DNA of 11,234 nucleotides from Prochlorothrix sp035285005 (GTDB lineage Bacteria; Cyanobacteriota; Cyanobacteriia; Prochlorotrichales; Prochlorotrichaceae): NCBI GenBank assembly GCA_035285005.1, contig JAYKIB010000167.1:1-11234 (forward strand). The letters run 5' to 3'. A model generated the notes under the pieces. It was given only the letters and a program-made list of their open reading frames with translations. It had not been told where the DNA came from and searched no databases. The first letter of the stretch is position 1; each line of letters opens with the position of its first letter. A program made the translations under genes and the position numbers. Shown here piece after piece: positions 5,616 to 11,234 of this stretch.

Positions 5616-7175
5616 ATGCCCCTTCGCCGACAACTGATCTGGATTATTGGCCTGATCTTCATCTTGGGCATGGCCCTGTGGCTGATTAATGCCCTGGGGA
5701 ATCTCTACTGGTACATGTCCTACACCTCGCCCTTCTTGGCGGGATTGCTGCTGCTACTCTTCATTATTCTGCTGGGCTGCTGCATTGTCGCCTTTGCCTA
5801 CTACGCCAATCTCACCCGATCCCCTCGCCCCAAAAAAGTCCCCCCCCAAATTCCCGCCGCCAAAGCGGAAGCCGCCGGAGAAAACCTAAAAGCGATTCAA
5901 AAGCAGGTCACCCAGATCCAGGATGAAGTGGCGCGACAGGCACTGTTGGCCCGATCGCGACAAATTGCCGCAGATCTGCGCCGAGGCGAGTGGCGCGTGG
6001 CCGTGTTCGGAACGGGATCGGCGGGCAAAACCTCCCTGGTCAACGCGATTTTTGGTGAGATGTTGGGGGATGTGGGAGCGACCATGGGTACGACCCAGGA
6101 GGGCGTAGTCTACCGCATGGGGATTCAGGGGCTGGAACGGGAGATTTTAATTACGGATACGCCGGGGATCCTGGAGGCCGGGGCTGAGGGGAGCGATCGA
6201 GCCACAATCGCCCGTCAACTGGCCGTAGAAGCAGACTTACTCCTATTTGTTGTGGATAACGACCTCCAGCGATCCCAGTTACTGCCCCTGCGGGCCTTGG
6301 CTAAAATTGGCAAGCGATCGATCCTGGTTTTCAATAAAATCGACCAGTACACCCTGGCGGATCAGGAGGCGATTCTCTTCCATTTGCAGGACCAGGTGGC
6401 GGGCATGATTCCCCCCGAAGATGTGGTTCCCGTCGCTGCCAACCCGCGATCGGTCCTGCTCCCCACGGGCGAACGCTACGACCCGGCCCCGGAGGTCATG
6501 CCCCTGTTGCAACGATTGGTGGCCGTGTTGCGACTGGAAGGGGAGGATTTGATTGCTGACAATATTTTGTTGCAGTCCCAGCGCCTGGGCGATGAGGCCC
6601 GCAGTTTGATTAATCGCCAACGCCAACAGCAGGCGGAACAGGTGGTCGATCGCTTCCAGTGGATCAGTGCCGGGGTGATTGCGGTGACTCCGCTACCGGT
6701 GGTAGATCTATTGGGAACTGCGGCGGTTAATGCCCAAATGGTGGTGGAAATTGGCAAAATCTACGGCTGTGATCTGGATATCGATCGGGGACGGGATCTG
6801 GCCCTATCCCTAGCCCGGACACTCACCAGTTTGGGATTGATTAAAGGATCTTTGCAACTGATGACCACCTTGAGCGCGACCTTGCAGTTGAATATTACGA
6901 CGATCGCCGTCGGTCGCCTGATTCAGGGGGCCAGTGCTGCCTATTTAACTCGCATTGCAGGGCGTAGTTTTATTGAGTATTTTCGCCAAAATCAGGACTG
7001 GGGCGATGGCGGGATTGCAGAGGTGGTCCAGCACCAGTTTCAGCTTAATCGTAAGGATGAGTTCATTAGGGGATTTTTGCAGGAAACCGTCGCAAAGGTG
7101 GTTAAACCCCTCACAGATGGACAAAATCAGCAGGAAATACCCGGTTTTACTTCCCCTGATCCTAGATCCAACTAA
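5616..7175 (+). CDS. Membrane-anchored GTPase with C-terminal DUF697 domain
   Basis: A 519-residue protein from the ATG at 5616 (the frame is open from a TTG at 5544, but those 24 residues are proline-rich and lack features). Two transmembrane segments lie near the N-terminus (about 8-27 and 40-62), then a basic Pro/Lys/Ala linker and a helical stretch, then a Ras/Era-like G domain: P-loop GTGSAGKTS (132-140), Thr pair in MGTTQEG (G2), DTPG (181-184, G3) and NKID (240-243, G4). The C-terminal part (about 345-485) matches the DUF697 domain (VTPLPVVDLLGTAAVNAQMVVEIGKIYG), which is rather hydrophobic and follows G domains in YcjF-type and cyanobacterial proteins. It is therefore a GTP-hydrolysing protein at the plasma or thylakoid membrane; its target is not known. 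It is convergent with a pspA-like gene, which fits a shared membrane setting but does not prove a link. Confidence 0.9.
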   Translation: MPLRRQLIWIIGLIFILGMALWLINALGNLYWYMSYTSPFLAGLLLLLFIILLGCCIVAFAYYANLTRSPRPKKVPPQIPAAKAEAAGENLKAIQKQVTQIQDEVARQALLARSRQIAADLRRGEWRVAVFGTGSAGKTSLVNAIFGEMLGDVGATMGTTQEGVVYRMGIQGLEREILITDTPGILEAGAEGSDRATIARQLAVEADLLLFVVDNDLQRSQLLPLRALAKIGKRSILVFNKIDQYTLADQEAILFHLQDQVAGMIPPEDVVPVAANPRSVLLPTGERYDPAPEVMPLLQRLVAVLRLEGEDLIADNILLQSQRLGDEARSLINRQRQQQAEQVVDRFQWISAGVIAVTPLPVVDLLGTAAVNAQMVVEIGKIYGCDLDIDRGRDLALSLARTLTSLGLIKGSLQLMTTLSATLQLNITTIAVGRLIQGASAAYLTRIAGRSFIEYFRQNQDWGDGGIAEVVQHQFQLNRKDEFIRGFLQETVAKVVKPLTDGQNQQEIPGFTSPDPRSN

Positions 7176-7185
7176 AATTCTAGTC

Positions 7186-7246
7186 GGGCACCGCGATGAA
7201 TTGGGTTGCGCGGCGAAGCCGCGCAACCCAACCCTAAGTCTGCCGT
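7186..7246 (+). repeat. Interspersed hairpin repeat, copy D, right end lost
   Basis: The left end GGGCACCGCGATGAATT (7186-7202) leads into a perfect 14-bp stem (7201-7214 with 7218-7231, loop GAA) identical to that of copy B, then CCCTAAGTCTGCCGT. Homology stops at 7246, where a 22-bp tandem repeat begins. Confidence 0.8.
7201..7231. terminator. Hairpin between convergent genes, possible bidirectional terminator
   Basis: The strong GC-rich stem of repeat copy D lies in the 117-base gap between the ends of the convergent GTPase and pspA-like genes, the classic place for a shared transcription end. It lacks a T-run on either side, so it would have to act through another mechanism or merely block run-through and exonuclease decay. 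This is inference from position. Confidence 0.35.
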
Positions 7247-7290
7247 TCTGTGAGCGCTCCTCGGTGAGTCTGTGAGCACTCCTCGGTGAG
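7247..7290. repeat. 22-bp tandem duplication
   Basis: Two adjacent 22-base units (7247-7268, 7269-7290) begin with TCTGTGAGC and end with CTCCTCGGTGAG, differing at one base. They replace the right end of repeat copy D and finish two bases before the stop codon of the pspA-like gene. Confidence 0.85.
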
Positions 7291-7292
7291 GG

Positions 7293-7985
7293 CTACTCAT
7301 AGCCCCAGGGAGTATCCCCCGGCAGCACCTGACGCTTGAGGCTAGCGAGTTCCTGTTCCACGCTGCCCAGGGTCTCCGGGCTTTCCAACTGGGTAAAGCG
7401 CTCCTCTAAGGAATCCCGGCTTAATTCCTGAAGGGCAGCGGTTTGGGCTTCCAGATCCTGAATTCGATCCTCCATTTGCTGAAAGGCCCCATCTGCCACG
7501 CCCTGGTTCAGCCGACCGAGCATTTCCGTCATCCGTTGGGTCGCCTCCGCCGATCGAGCCCGCACCACATACAGATCCTTCTTAACCCGCGCATCCGACA
7601 GCTTGAGGTCCAACATTTTCAAATCTCCCTTCAGTCGTTGAACCAACTGCCGCTGGGTTTCCCTCTGTTCTTCTAAGGCTTGCACGGTGGCTAAGAGGGA
7701 CTGTCGCTGTAATAATGCTTCCCGGGCCTGATCCTCTCGACCTTGGCGCAGGGCTGTTTCGGCCCGTCGGTGCCAATCGGCGGCCCGATCGATCGCCTGA
7801 CGACACTGCCGCTCCGTCCGTTTTTGGGTCGCAACGGCCTGGGCCACCGTTTGCCGCAATTGAATCATCTGATCCTGCATATCCTGGATCATTCGCTCTA
7901 GCAGCTTTTCGGGATCCTCCGCTTGGTTCAGCCAGCGGTTCAAGTTGGCCTGGGCCGATCGCAGCGCATCATCCAGTAATCCCAT
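7293..7985 (-). CDS. pspA: PspA/IM30 (Vipp1) family membrane-maintenance protein
   Basis: A 230-residue, almost wholly helical protein of the PspA/IM30 (bacterial ESCRT-III-like) family. These proteins polymerise on the inner face of the plasma or thylakoid membrane, where they stabilise or remodel bilayers under stress. The N-terminal amphipathic helix MGLLDDALRSAQANLNRWL and the following AEDPEKLLERMIQDMQDQMIQLRQTVAQAVA (residues 22-52) are typical. Long coiled-coil heptads run to about residue 205, with the family's VADGAFQQMEDRI near 164-176. It stops at the usual PspA length and shows no separate C-terminal Vipp1-type helix, so a PspA-like paralogue is more likely than Vipp1 itself. The ATG at 7985 is preceded by AAGAGAG at good spacing; the open frame to 8075 is upstream sequence. 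It diverges from folC across 108 bases and converges on the DUF697 GTPase. Confidence 0.9.
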   Translation of the reverse strand: MGLLDDALRSAQANLNRWLNQAEDPEKLLERMIQDMQDQMIQLRQTVAQAVATQKRTERQCRQAIDRAADWHRRAETALRQGREDQAREALLQRQSLLATVQALEEQRETQRQLVQRLKGDLKMLDLKLSDARVKKDLYVVRARSAEATQRMTEMLGRLNQGVADGAFQQMEDRIQDLEAQTAALQELSRDSLEERFTQLESPETLGSVEQELASLKRQVLPGDTPWGYE

Positions 7986-8093
7986 AACAATCTCTCTTAC
8001 AGCGGCTGAGTGTGAGGTCAGGTGTTTTGCGGTGTGCTGTTGCCATTGTATCCACTTCCTCCCCAACCCTCCCAAGCCAGGAGTAAATCCCCC
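7986..8093. promoter_or_regulatory. Shared divergent promoter region, pspA-like / folC
   Basis: These 108 bases must hold the start signals for both genes. A ribosome binding site AGGAG (8079-8083) sits 10 bases before the folC ATG, and GAGAG (about 7992-7996, minus strand) lies 6 bases before the pspA start. No convincing -10/-35 pair or operator palindrome stands out. Confidence 0.5.
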
Positions 8094-9467
8094 ATGTCTC
8101 GCGTCCCAGTTTCCCCTGCCCTACCCCCAGCCTTTGCCCTGCCCACCTTTCCCGCCCCCATCGATCTGGATGATTTGCTGTTACCCTTCCAGCACTTTGG
8201 GGTGAACCTGGGCTTAAGTCGGATTCAAGCGCTGCTGGCGGCCCTGGGTAACCCTCACCACCGCGTGCCCCTGATCCATGTGGCCGGGACCAACGGCAAA
8301 GGCTCGGTCTGCGCCTATCTGACCGCCATTCTCACCGCTGCGGGCTATCGGGTGGGATGCCACACCTCGCCCCATTTGGTCAGTTGGTGCGAACGAATTT
8401 CAGTGAATCAGATGCCGATCGCCCCAGCCGATTTGCGTCGGGTTTTAGAGCGGACCCTGGCTGGGATCGATCCCAGCCAGCCCCTCCCCACGCTGTTTGA
8501 GGTGATGAGTGCCGCCACCTGGCTTTATTTTGCGGAACAGGCGATCGATGTGGCGGTCATGGAGGTGGGGCTGGGGGGCCGCCTGGATGCCACCAATGTG
8601 TGCGATCGGCCCCTGGCCACGGTGATCACCTCCATTAGTCGGGACCATTGGCAGGTACTGGGGGAGACCCTGGGGGCCATTGCGGGGGAAAAGGCGGGGA
8701 TCTTCAAACCAGGCTGCCCAGCCTTTGCGGGGATCTTGCCCACCGAGGCGGCAACGGTGGTGGCCGATCGAGCTGCGGCCCTCCCCTGTCCCCTCACCTG
8801 GGTTCCCCCTGCAACTCCCGTCCCGGATACCTTCCCTCCCTTTCCGCCCGTCCAAACCCTGACAAGCCAGGGGCTCACCTACCGCGTCACCCTCCAGGGT
8901 CTCCCCCAACACCAAAATTCTGCCCTCGCCCTGGCGGTGATCCAAAACCTGCGTCAACGGGGCTGGCAAATCCCTGACGCTGCCCTACTCCAGGGCCTGG
9001 AACAGGCCCAATGGCCCGGGCGCTTGCAGTGGGTGCCCTGGGGCGATCGGCCCCTGTTACTGGACGGTGCCCATAATCCGGGGTCTGCCCTAGCCCTGCG
9101 CGCCTATGTGGACCAGATGCGGCAGCACCCCAGGTCTCCCTTCACGCCCCATCACGGCATCACCTGGATCATGGGAATGCTGAGCACCAAGGAGCATGAA
9201 GCGATCTTCCAAGCACTGTTGCGATCGGGCGATCGGCTCCACCTAGCCCCCGTTCCCAGCCACAGCAGCGCCGACCCCGAGGCTTTGGCTGCCCTTGCCC
9301 GGGATCTCTGCCCTCATCTCGCTGAGTGCCGGAGCCACGACTCGATCGCCACGGCCCTGGGGGTCGCAGCCCAGGTTCCCCCCGATCGGCCCACGGTCCT
9401 CTGTGGGTCTCTATATCTGCTGGGCCATGTGCTGGAGCAGGGACTGCTAAGGGATGACGCGCCCTAG
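8094..9467 (+). CDS. folC: Dihydrofolate synthase / folylpolyglutamate synthase
   Basis: A 457-residue Mur-ligase-type enzyme that uses ATP to join glutamate to dihydropteroate and then to extend the glutamate tail of folates in the cytosol. The P-loop is VAGTNGKGS (63-71), followed by TSPHL (91-95), EVGLGGRLDATN (157-168), ITSISRDH (178-185), GEKAGIFKPG (198-207) and DGAHNPG (324-330), where the C-terminal ligase domain starts. Residues 1-24 are a proline-rich extension before the family's usual start of homology. The ATG at 8094 has an AGGAG at ideal distance, so the longer open frame from 8022 is not used. The stretch around 228-265 is Pro/Thr-rich, a likely surface loop. The gene stands alone on its strand and is followed by a 527-base gap. 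Its last codons sit in a GC-rich near-palindrome, GCGCCCTAGGCGC, that includes the stop. Confidence 0.96.
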   Translation: MSRVPVSPALPPAFALPTFPAPIDLDDLLLPFQHFGVNLGLSRIQALLAALGNPHHRVPLIHVAGTNGKGSVCAYLTAILTAAGYRVGCHTSPHLVSWCERISVNQMPIAPADLRRVLERTLAGIDPSQPLPTLFEVMSAATWLYFAEQAIDVAVMEVGLGGRLDATNVCDRPLATVITSISRDHWQVLGETLGAIAGEKAGIFKPGCPAFAGILPTEAATVVADRAAALPCPLTWVPPATPVPDTFPPFPPVQTLTSQGLTYRVTLQGLPQHQNSALALAVIQNLRQRGWQIPDAALLQGLEQAQWPGRLQWVPWGDRPLLLDGAHNPGSALALRAYVDQMRQHPRSPFTPHHGITWIMGMLSTKEHEAIFQALLRSGDRLHLAPVPSHSSADPEALAALARDLCPHLAECRSHDSIATALGVAAQVPPDRPTVLCGSLYLLGHVLEQGLLRDDAP

Positions 9468-9516
9468 GCGCGGGCTGCCATCGGTGCAGCAGCGCTGTAC
9501 AGGAAGTTCTTGTGAA

Positions 9517-9615
9517 GGGCACCTCGATTCATTGTGAGAGGCGGCGAAGCCGCCTCTCACAACCCTCATTCTGCCGTGGGCACTACGGTCGAAATTTGAA
9601 TTTTGCGAGGTGCCC
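9517..9615 (+). repeat. Interspersed hairpin repeat, copy E, complete
   Basis: The best-preserved copy, 99 bases. It starts with GGGCACCTCGATTCATTGT and ends with CGAGGTGCCC, so the terminal ten bases are perfect inverted repeats. The central stem is a perfect 14 bp (9532-9545 with 9549-9562) with a GAA loop. Between stem and right end lies CCCTCATTCTGCCGTGGGCACTACGG, itself containing a second GGGCAC. It begins 50 bases after the folC stop codon. Confidence 0.9.
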
Positions 9616-9830
9616 TGGAGTTCTTGGGGACTTTTGTGAAGTTTAGATGAAGTTTCCGTATATCTCAGGATGGCGATCGCCCGACTTAGCCCCAATAATG
9701 CAAATAGCGGATCGGTTATCTAAAGCTTTGATCCATCTGTCAGACCGGGTAATCGCGATCTGGCGGCTGCCAGACCTCAGAAATCTTGAGCGTTTGCCCG
9801 GTAACGATGTGAAAACCCAGAATAGATAAG

Positions 9831-9892
9831 CAAGGCACAATCCTTGGCCCCATCGATCGAGTGTCTCGATTAGCTGAAGTTTCCAAATATCC
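9831..9892 (+). repeat. Second short repeat family, copy 2
   Basis: CAAGG and CCTTG arms (9831-9835, 9842-9846) followed by GCC, a 28-base spacer absent from copy 1, then GAAGTTTCCAAATATCC (9876-9892). Compare 127-168. The spacer includes ATCGATCGA. Confidence 0.45.
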
Positions 9893-9902
9893 CCTTAGGG
9901 TG

Positions 9903-9931
9903 GGATCAGGCTCCTGTGGGAGCCGCGATCC
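9903..9931 (+). other. Leader hairpin upstream of the 101-residue protein
   Basis: GGATC-A-GGCTCC, loop TGTG, GGAGCC-GC-GATCC forms an 11-bp interrupted stem ending 63 bases before the next start codon. It might be a leader structure or the end of an upstream transcript; no T-run follows. Confidence 0.4.
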
Positions 9932-9994
9932 GTCGTCATCCACCAGGGTTGGGTCTTTTATCACCATGCTCCCGTCGTTTAAGGCTCGATTACC

Positions 9995-10300
9995 ATGGCA
10001 TCTGGTTATACCCTTCAGTATCAAGTTTGGCAGGATCACGGACAGCAGATGCTCAGCATTTGGGAGCCGATCGCCTCAACCGATGCGTCCCAGGAAGCCT
10101 TCCTATATCAGATGAACTACCGCATCGATTCGGAACAGTCTGCCTGTGCCCTGCTGAATCATGTGCTCAAAGCGGCGGGAGCGGAAAAAGTAACCCCCTA
10201 CCAGTTCCAAAAACTACGGGGCAAAATCAAGGTTATGCCGAACCCAACCCTAAAACTGATGCGCCAATCCGCCCCAGCTTCCCAGGTGCGGCGCCCCTAA
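9995..10300 (+). CDS. Hypothetical protein, 101 residues
   Basis: I do not recognise this family. The protein is soluble in appearance, with no signal peptide or membrane segment. The N-terminal half (MASGYTLQYQVWQDHG, then QMLSIWEPIAS) alternates like beta strands. A helical middle follows, with QSACALLNHVLKAAGAEKV near 43-61, and then a basic tail (KLRGKIKVMPNPTLKLMRQS). Codon use matches the neighbours. The ATG at 9995 has AAGG at 9981-9984, 10 bases upstream, supporting a real gene. Its TAA stop overlaps the stop codon of the small convergent gene on the other strand by a few bases. No function is proposed. Confidence 0.7.
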   Translation: MASGYTLQYQVWQDHGQQMLSIWEPIASTDASQEAFLYQMNYRIDSEQSACALLNHVLKAAGAEKVTPYQFQKLRGKIKVMPNPTLKLMRQSAPASQVRRP

Positions 10301-10458
10301 CCCAGCATCCCCAGCACCAGGCCCAAATCCATCGGGGCGGGTTCCAGGTTGCCGCGAAAGTCCAACAGTTGCACCAGGAGCAGGTAGGCGATCGCCAGAC
10401 CAATGGAGAGTATACCGGTGATAATGGCCACAATTTTAGAGCGATCAAAGGATTTCAT
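10297..10458 (-). CDS. Small single-span membrane protein, 53 residues
   Basis: A complete frame from ATG at 10458 to TAG (10297-10299). It begins MKSFDRSKIVAIITGILSIG, continues through LAIAYLLLVQLLDFRGNLEPAP and ends MDLGLVLGMLG. Residues ~9-31 make one hydrophobic helix preceded by a basic N-terminus, so the N-end should face the cytoplasm and the FRG-N-EPAP tail the other side. The pattern resembles small conserved proteins of unknown role that I recall from cyanobacterial genomes, but no name can be given. Codon use is normal for the window and it holds a HIP1 site. It overlaps the 101-residue gene tail to tail by four bases (10297-10300). A strong ribosome binding site is not seen. Confidence 0.75.
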   Translation of the reverse strand: MKSFDRSKIVAIITGILSIGLAIAYLLLVQLLDFRGNLEPAPMDLGLVLGMLG

Positions 10459-10486
10459 AGCAATTTAAAGTGGATTGAAAACAATA

Positions 10487-10584
10487 GGGCACCTCGATTC
10501 ATTGTATGGGGGGCGGCTTCGCCGCCCCCCACAACCCTGATTCTACCCTAGGCACTACCGTGATCTGATATCACCGAGGTTCCG
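10487..10584 (+). repeat. Interspersed hairpin repeat, copy F
   Basis: The left end GGGCACCTCGATTCATTGT is intact; the right end is altered to CGAGGTTCCG. The stem is 10502-10517 with 10521-10534 (loop TTC), 14 bp with an extra AT on the left arm that would bulge. The stem is a run of G on the left matched by a run of C on the right, different again from the other copies. It lies in front of the 53-residue gene's start, 28 bases upstream, and behind the anti-sigma gene. Confidence 0.85.
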
Positions 10585-10635
10585 CAGTTAGAGGTTCCAA
10601 AGTTAGAGGTTCCAAAGTTAGAGGTTCCAAAGTTA
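10576..10635. repeat. 15-bp tandem array, four units
   Basis: GAGGTTCCAAAGTTA is repeated perfectly at 10591-10605, 10606-10620 and 10621-10635. A first unit at 10576-10590 differs at two bases and overlaps the degraded right end of repeat copy F (GAGGTTCCG), so the array seems to have been seeded by the repeat's terminus. It lies 14 bases from the stop codon of the anti-sigma gene. Confidence 0.92.
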
Positions 10636-10649
10636 ACTGATGACACGCC

Positions 10650-11165
10650 CTAGGCAGCCCGAGGCCAAAACGGGAACAGACTCAAGGGGATCGATCGGGG
10701 CAAATACTTACACAGCGTTAACTCATTCCCCTCGGGGTTCCACCGTACCTCATCAAACACATGCTGCATTAAAAAGATGCCACGCCCACAGTCCTGCTCC
10801 TCCCACTCCACCACCGCGCGCCAGGACTCTTCTTGGGTCTCGATCGGAGTTACACTTGGTTCTAACGCCAGGGACGATCGCGAACGACACACGGGGGTAA
10901 ACCCGTGGCCCTGATCACCAATAATCCACCAACATCGTTGGTGGATGCGTGCAAATCGAATATGAATCACCTTATTGGGGTCGAGACAGTTCCCATGCTT
11001 AGCAGCATTCACTAACGCTTCCTGCAGACCCAAGCGTAAGTCGTCTTGGCAACTGGGGGGCACCTCAGCCAGTAGTAGATTCAAAATGGGCCAAAGGTGC
11101 AACGTGGACGGAAAACTGAGCGTTCTCCAGGTGCGGGGTTTGGGACGAGGCGAGAGGGATATCAC
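10650..11165 (-). CDS. RsbW-like anti-sigma regulatory factor (GHKL serine/threonine kinase domain)
   Basis: A 171-residue protein with a single HATPase_c/RsbW-type domain. The N box is LGLQEALVNAAKHGN (45-59; Glu49 and Asn53 bind Mg and ATP), the G1 box IGDQGHGF (82-89) and the G2 box GRGIFLMQHVFDEV (127-140). Such kinases bind a sigma factor or phosphorylate an anti-sigma-antagonist in partner-switching modules in the cytosol; no partner gene is in view. The segment between G1 and G2 (about 90-126) is long and acidic. A GTG at 11165 is chosen because the ISLSPRPKPRTWRTLSF start resembles cyanobacterial relatives as I recall them; a TTG at 11180 would add five residues, and neither has a clear ribosome binding site. 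The C-terminal tail is Pro/Phe-rich. It could be a stand-alone ATPase without kinase activity. Confidence 0.88.
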   Translation of the reverse strand: MISLSPRPKPRTWRTLSFPSTLHLWPILNLLLAEVPPSCQDDLRLGLQEALVNAAKHGNCLDPNKVIHIRFARIHQRCWWIIGDQGHGFTPVCRSRSSLALEPSVTPIETQEESWRAVVEWEEQDCGRGIFLMQHVFDEVRWNPEGNELTLCKYLPRSIPLSLFPFWPRAA

Positions 11166-11234
11166 AAGCCAAGGGGGCAAGCCTCATTGGAGGCTGGTTG
11201 CTAAGGTGTGAACTAACCAGAACTGGCCAGGGGC

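Larger units (their letters stand above)
9616..9994. other. Intergenic region without a supported gene
   Basis: These 379 bases carry no open frame with a credible start and protein-like composition; the longest, 9647-9829 on the plus strand, encodes 60 residues without a recognisable pattern. The region contains a HIP1 site (9673-9680), a short TCTGGC/GCCAGA hairpin (9759-9774), a second-family repeat (9831-9892) and a hairpin before the next gene (9903-9931). GAAGTTTCCGTATATC at 9649 is a distant third relative of the second repeat's tail. Confidence 0.6.

Noticed and set aside
8631..8648. SISRDH in FolC where many bacterial enzymes have SIG-DH
   Set aside because: The active-site histidine region is intact and, as I recall, this variant is usual in cyanobacterial FolC proteins.
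8445..8969. 174-residue minus-strand frame within folC
   Set aside because: Antisense shadow of folC, Gly/Arg/Pro-rich with no protein-like pattern.
9453..9469. GATGACGCGCCCTAGGC, matched with one difference at 10639-10655; both overlap stop codons
   Set aside because: A 16 of 17 match once in 11 kb could arise by chance in GC-rich DNA, and the surrounding bases do not extend it.
9647..9829. 60-residue plus-strand frame in the gap after folC
   Set aside because: No ribosome binding site, no recognisable pattern, and it spans a HIP1 site and a hairpin; treated as non-coding.
9916..10551. 211-residue open frame on the plus strand
   Set aside because: It runs in another frame through the 101-residue gene, the 53-residue gene on the other strand and into repeat copy F, and encodes a low-complexity His/Pro/Gln-rich product.

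Overview
The window looks like a piece of a cyanobacterial chromosome. It carries seven copies of the octamer GCGATCGC (HIP1), which is over-represented in many cyanobacteria (1486, 2635, 2641, 3797, 4693, 9673, 10388). Its recognisable genes fit: the plant/cyanobacterial-type lysine gene dapL, a cobalamin-pathway reductase, a PspA/IM30 protein, a DUF697 membrane GTPase and a cyanobacterial-style anti-sigma kinase. The base composition is moderately GC-rich. I cannot name the species from the sequence alone. No rRNA, tRNA, CRISPR array, transposase or phage gene is seen.

Layout, left to right. Positions 1-317 hold two copies of an interspersed repeat and a second short repeat. Then come an exported two-domain lectin-like protein (318-1469, +), LL-diaminopimelate aminotransferase dapL (1606-2838, -) and a multi-spanning flippase-like membrane protein with a long low-complexity insert (3010-4299, -). 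Next are precorrin-6A reductase cobK/cbiJ (4405-5229, +), a 386-base gap with a nested inverted-repeat element and a second hairpin, and a membrane-anchored DUF697 GTPase (5616-7175, +). A convergent pspA-like gene follows (7293-7985, -), diverging from folC (8094-9467, +). A 527-base gap contains another repeat copy. The right end has a 101-residue unknown protein (9995-10300, +), a 53-residue single-span membrane protein (10297-10458, -) whose stop codon overlaps its neighbour's, another repeat copy with a 15-base tandem array, and an RsbW-like anti-sigma factor (10650-11165, -).

The genes are mostly single, in alternating orientation, and do not form one pathway. They cover lysine/peptidoglycan precursor synthesis, B12 and folate cofactors, membrane maintenance and regulation. 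The most coherent neighbourhood is the convergent pair of DUF697 GTPase and PspA-like protein, both expected at the cytoplasmic membrane or thylakoid.

The most unusual part of the window is its non-coding DNA. Six copies of a roughly 98-base repeat share ends of the form GGGCACCTCG...CGAGGTGCCC and lie in the same orientation. Five have a central stem of 14 base pairs (two unpaired bases in one copy) whose sequence differs between copies while pairing is kept, and whose loop reads TTC in some copies and GAA in others. The sixth has lost the hairpin. Around them are three tandem-repeat patches (units of 25, 22 and 15 bases), one of which contains a stop codon, and a separate nested inverted-repeat element.
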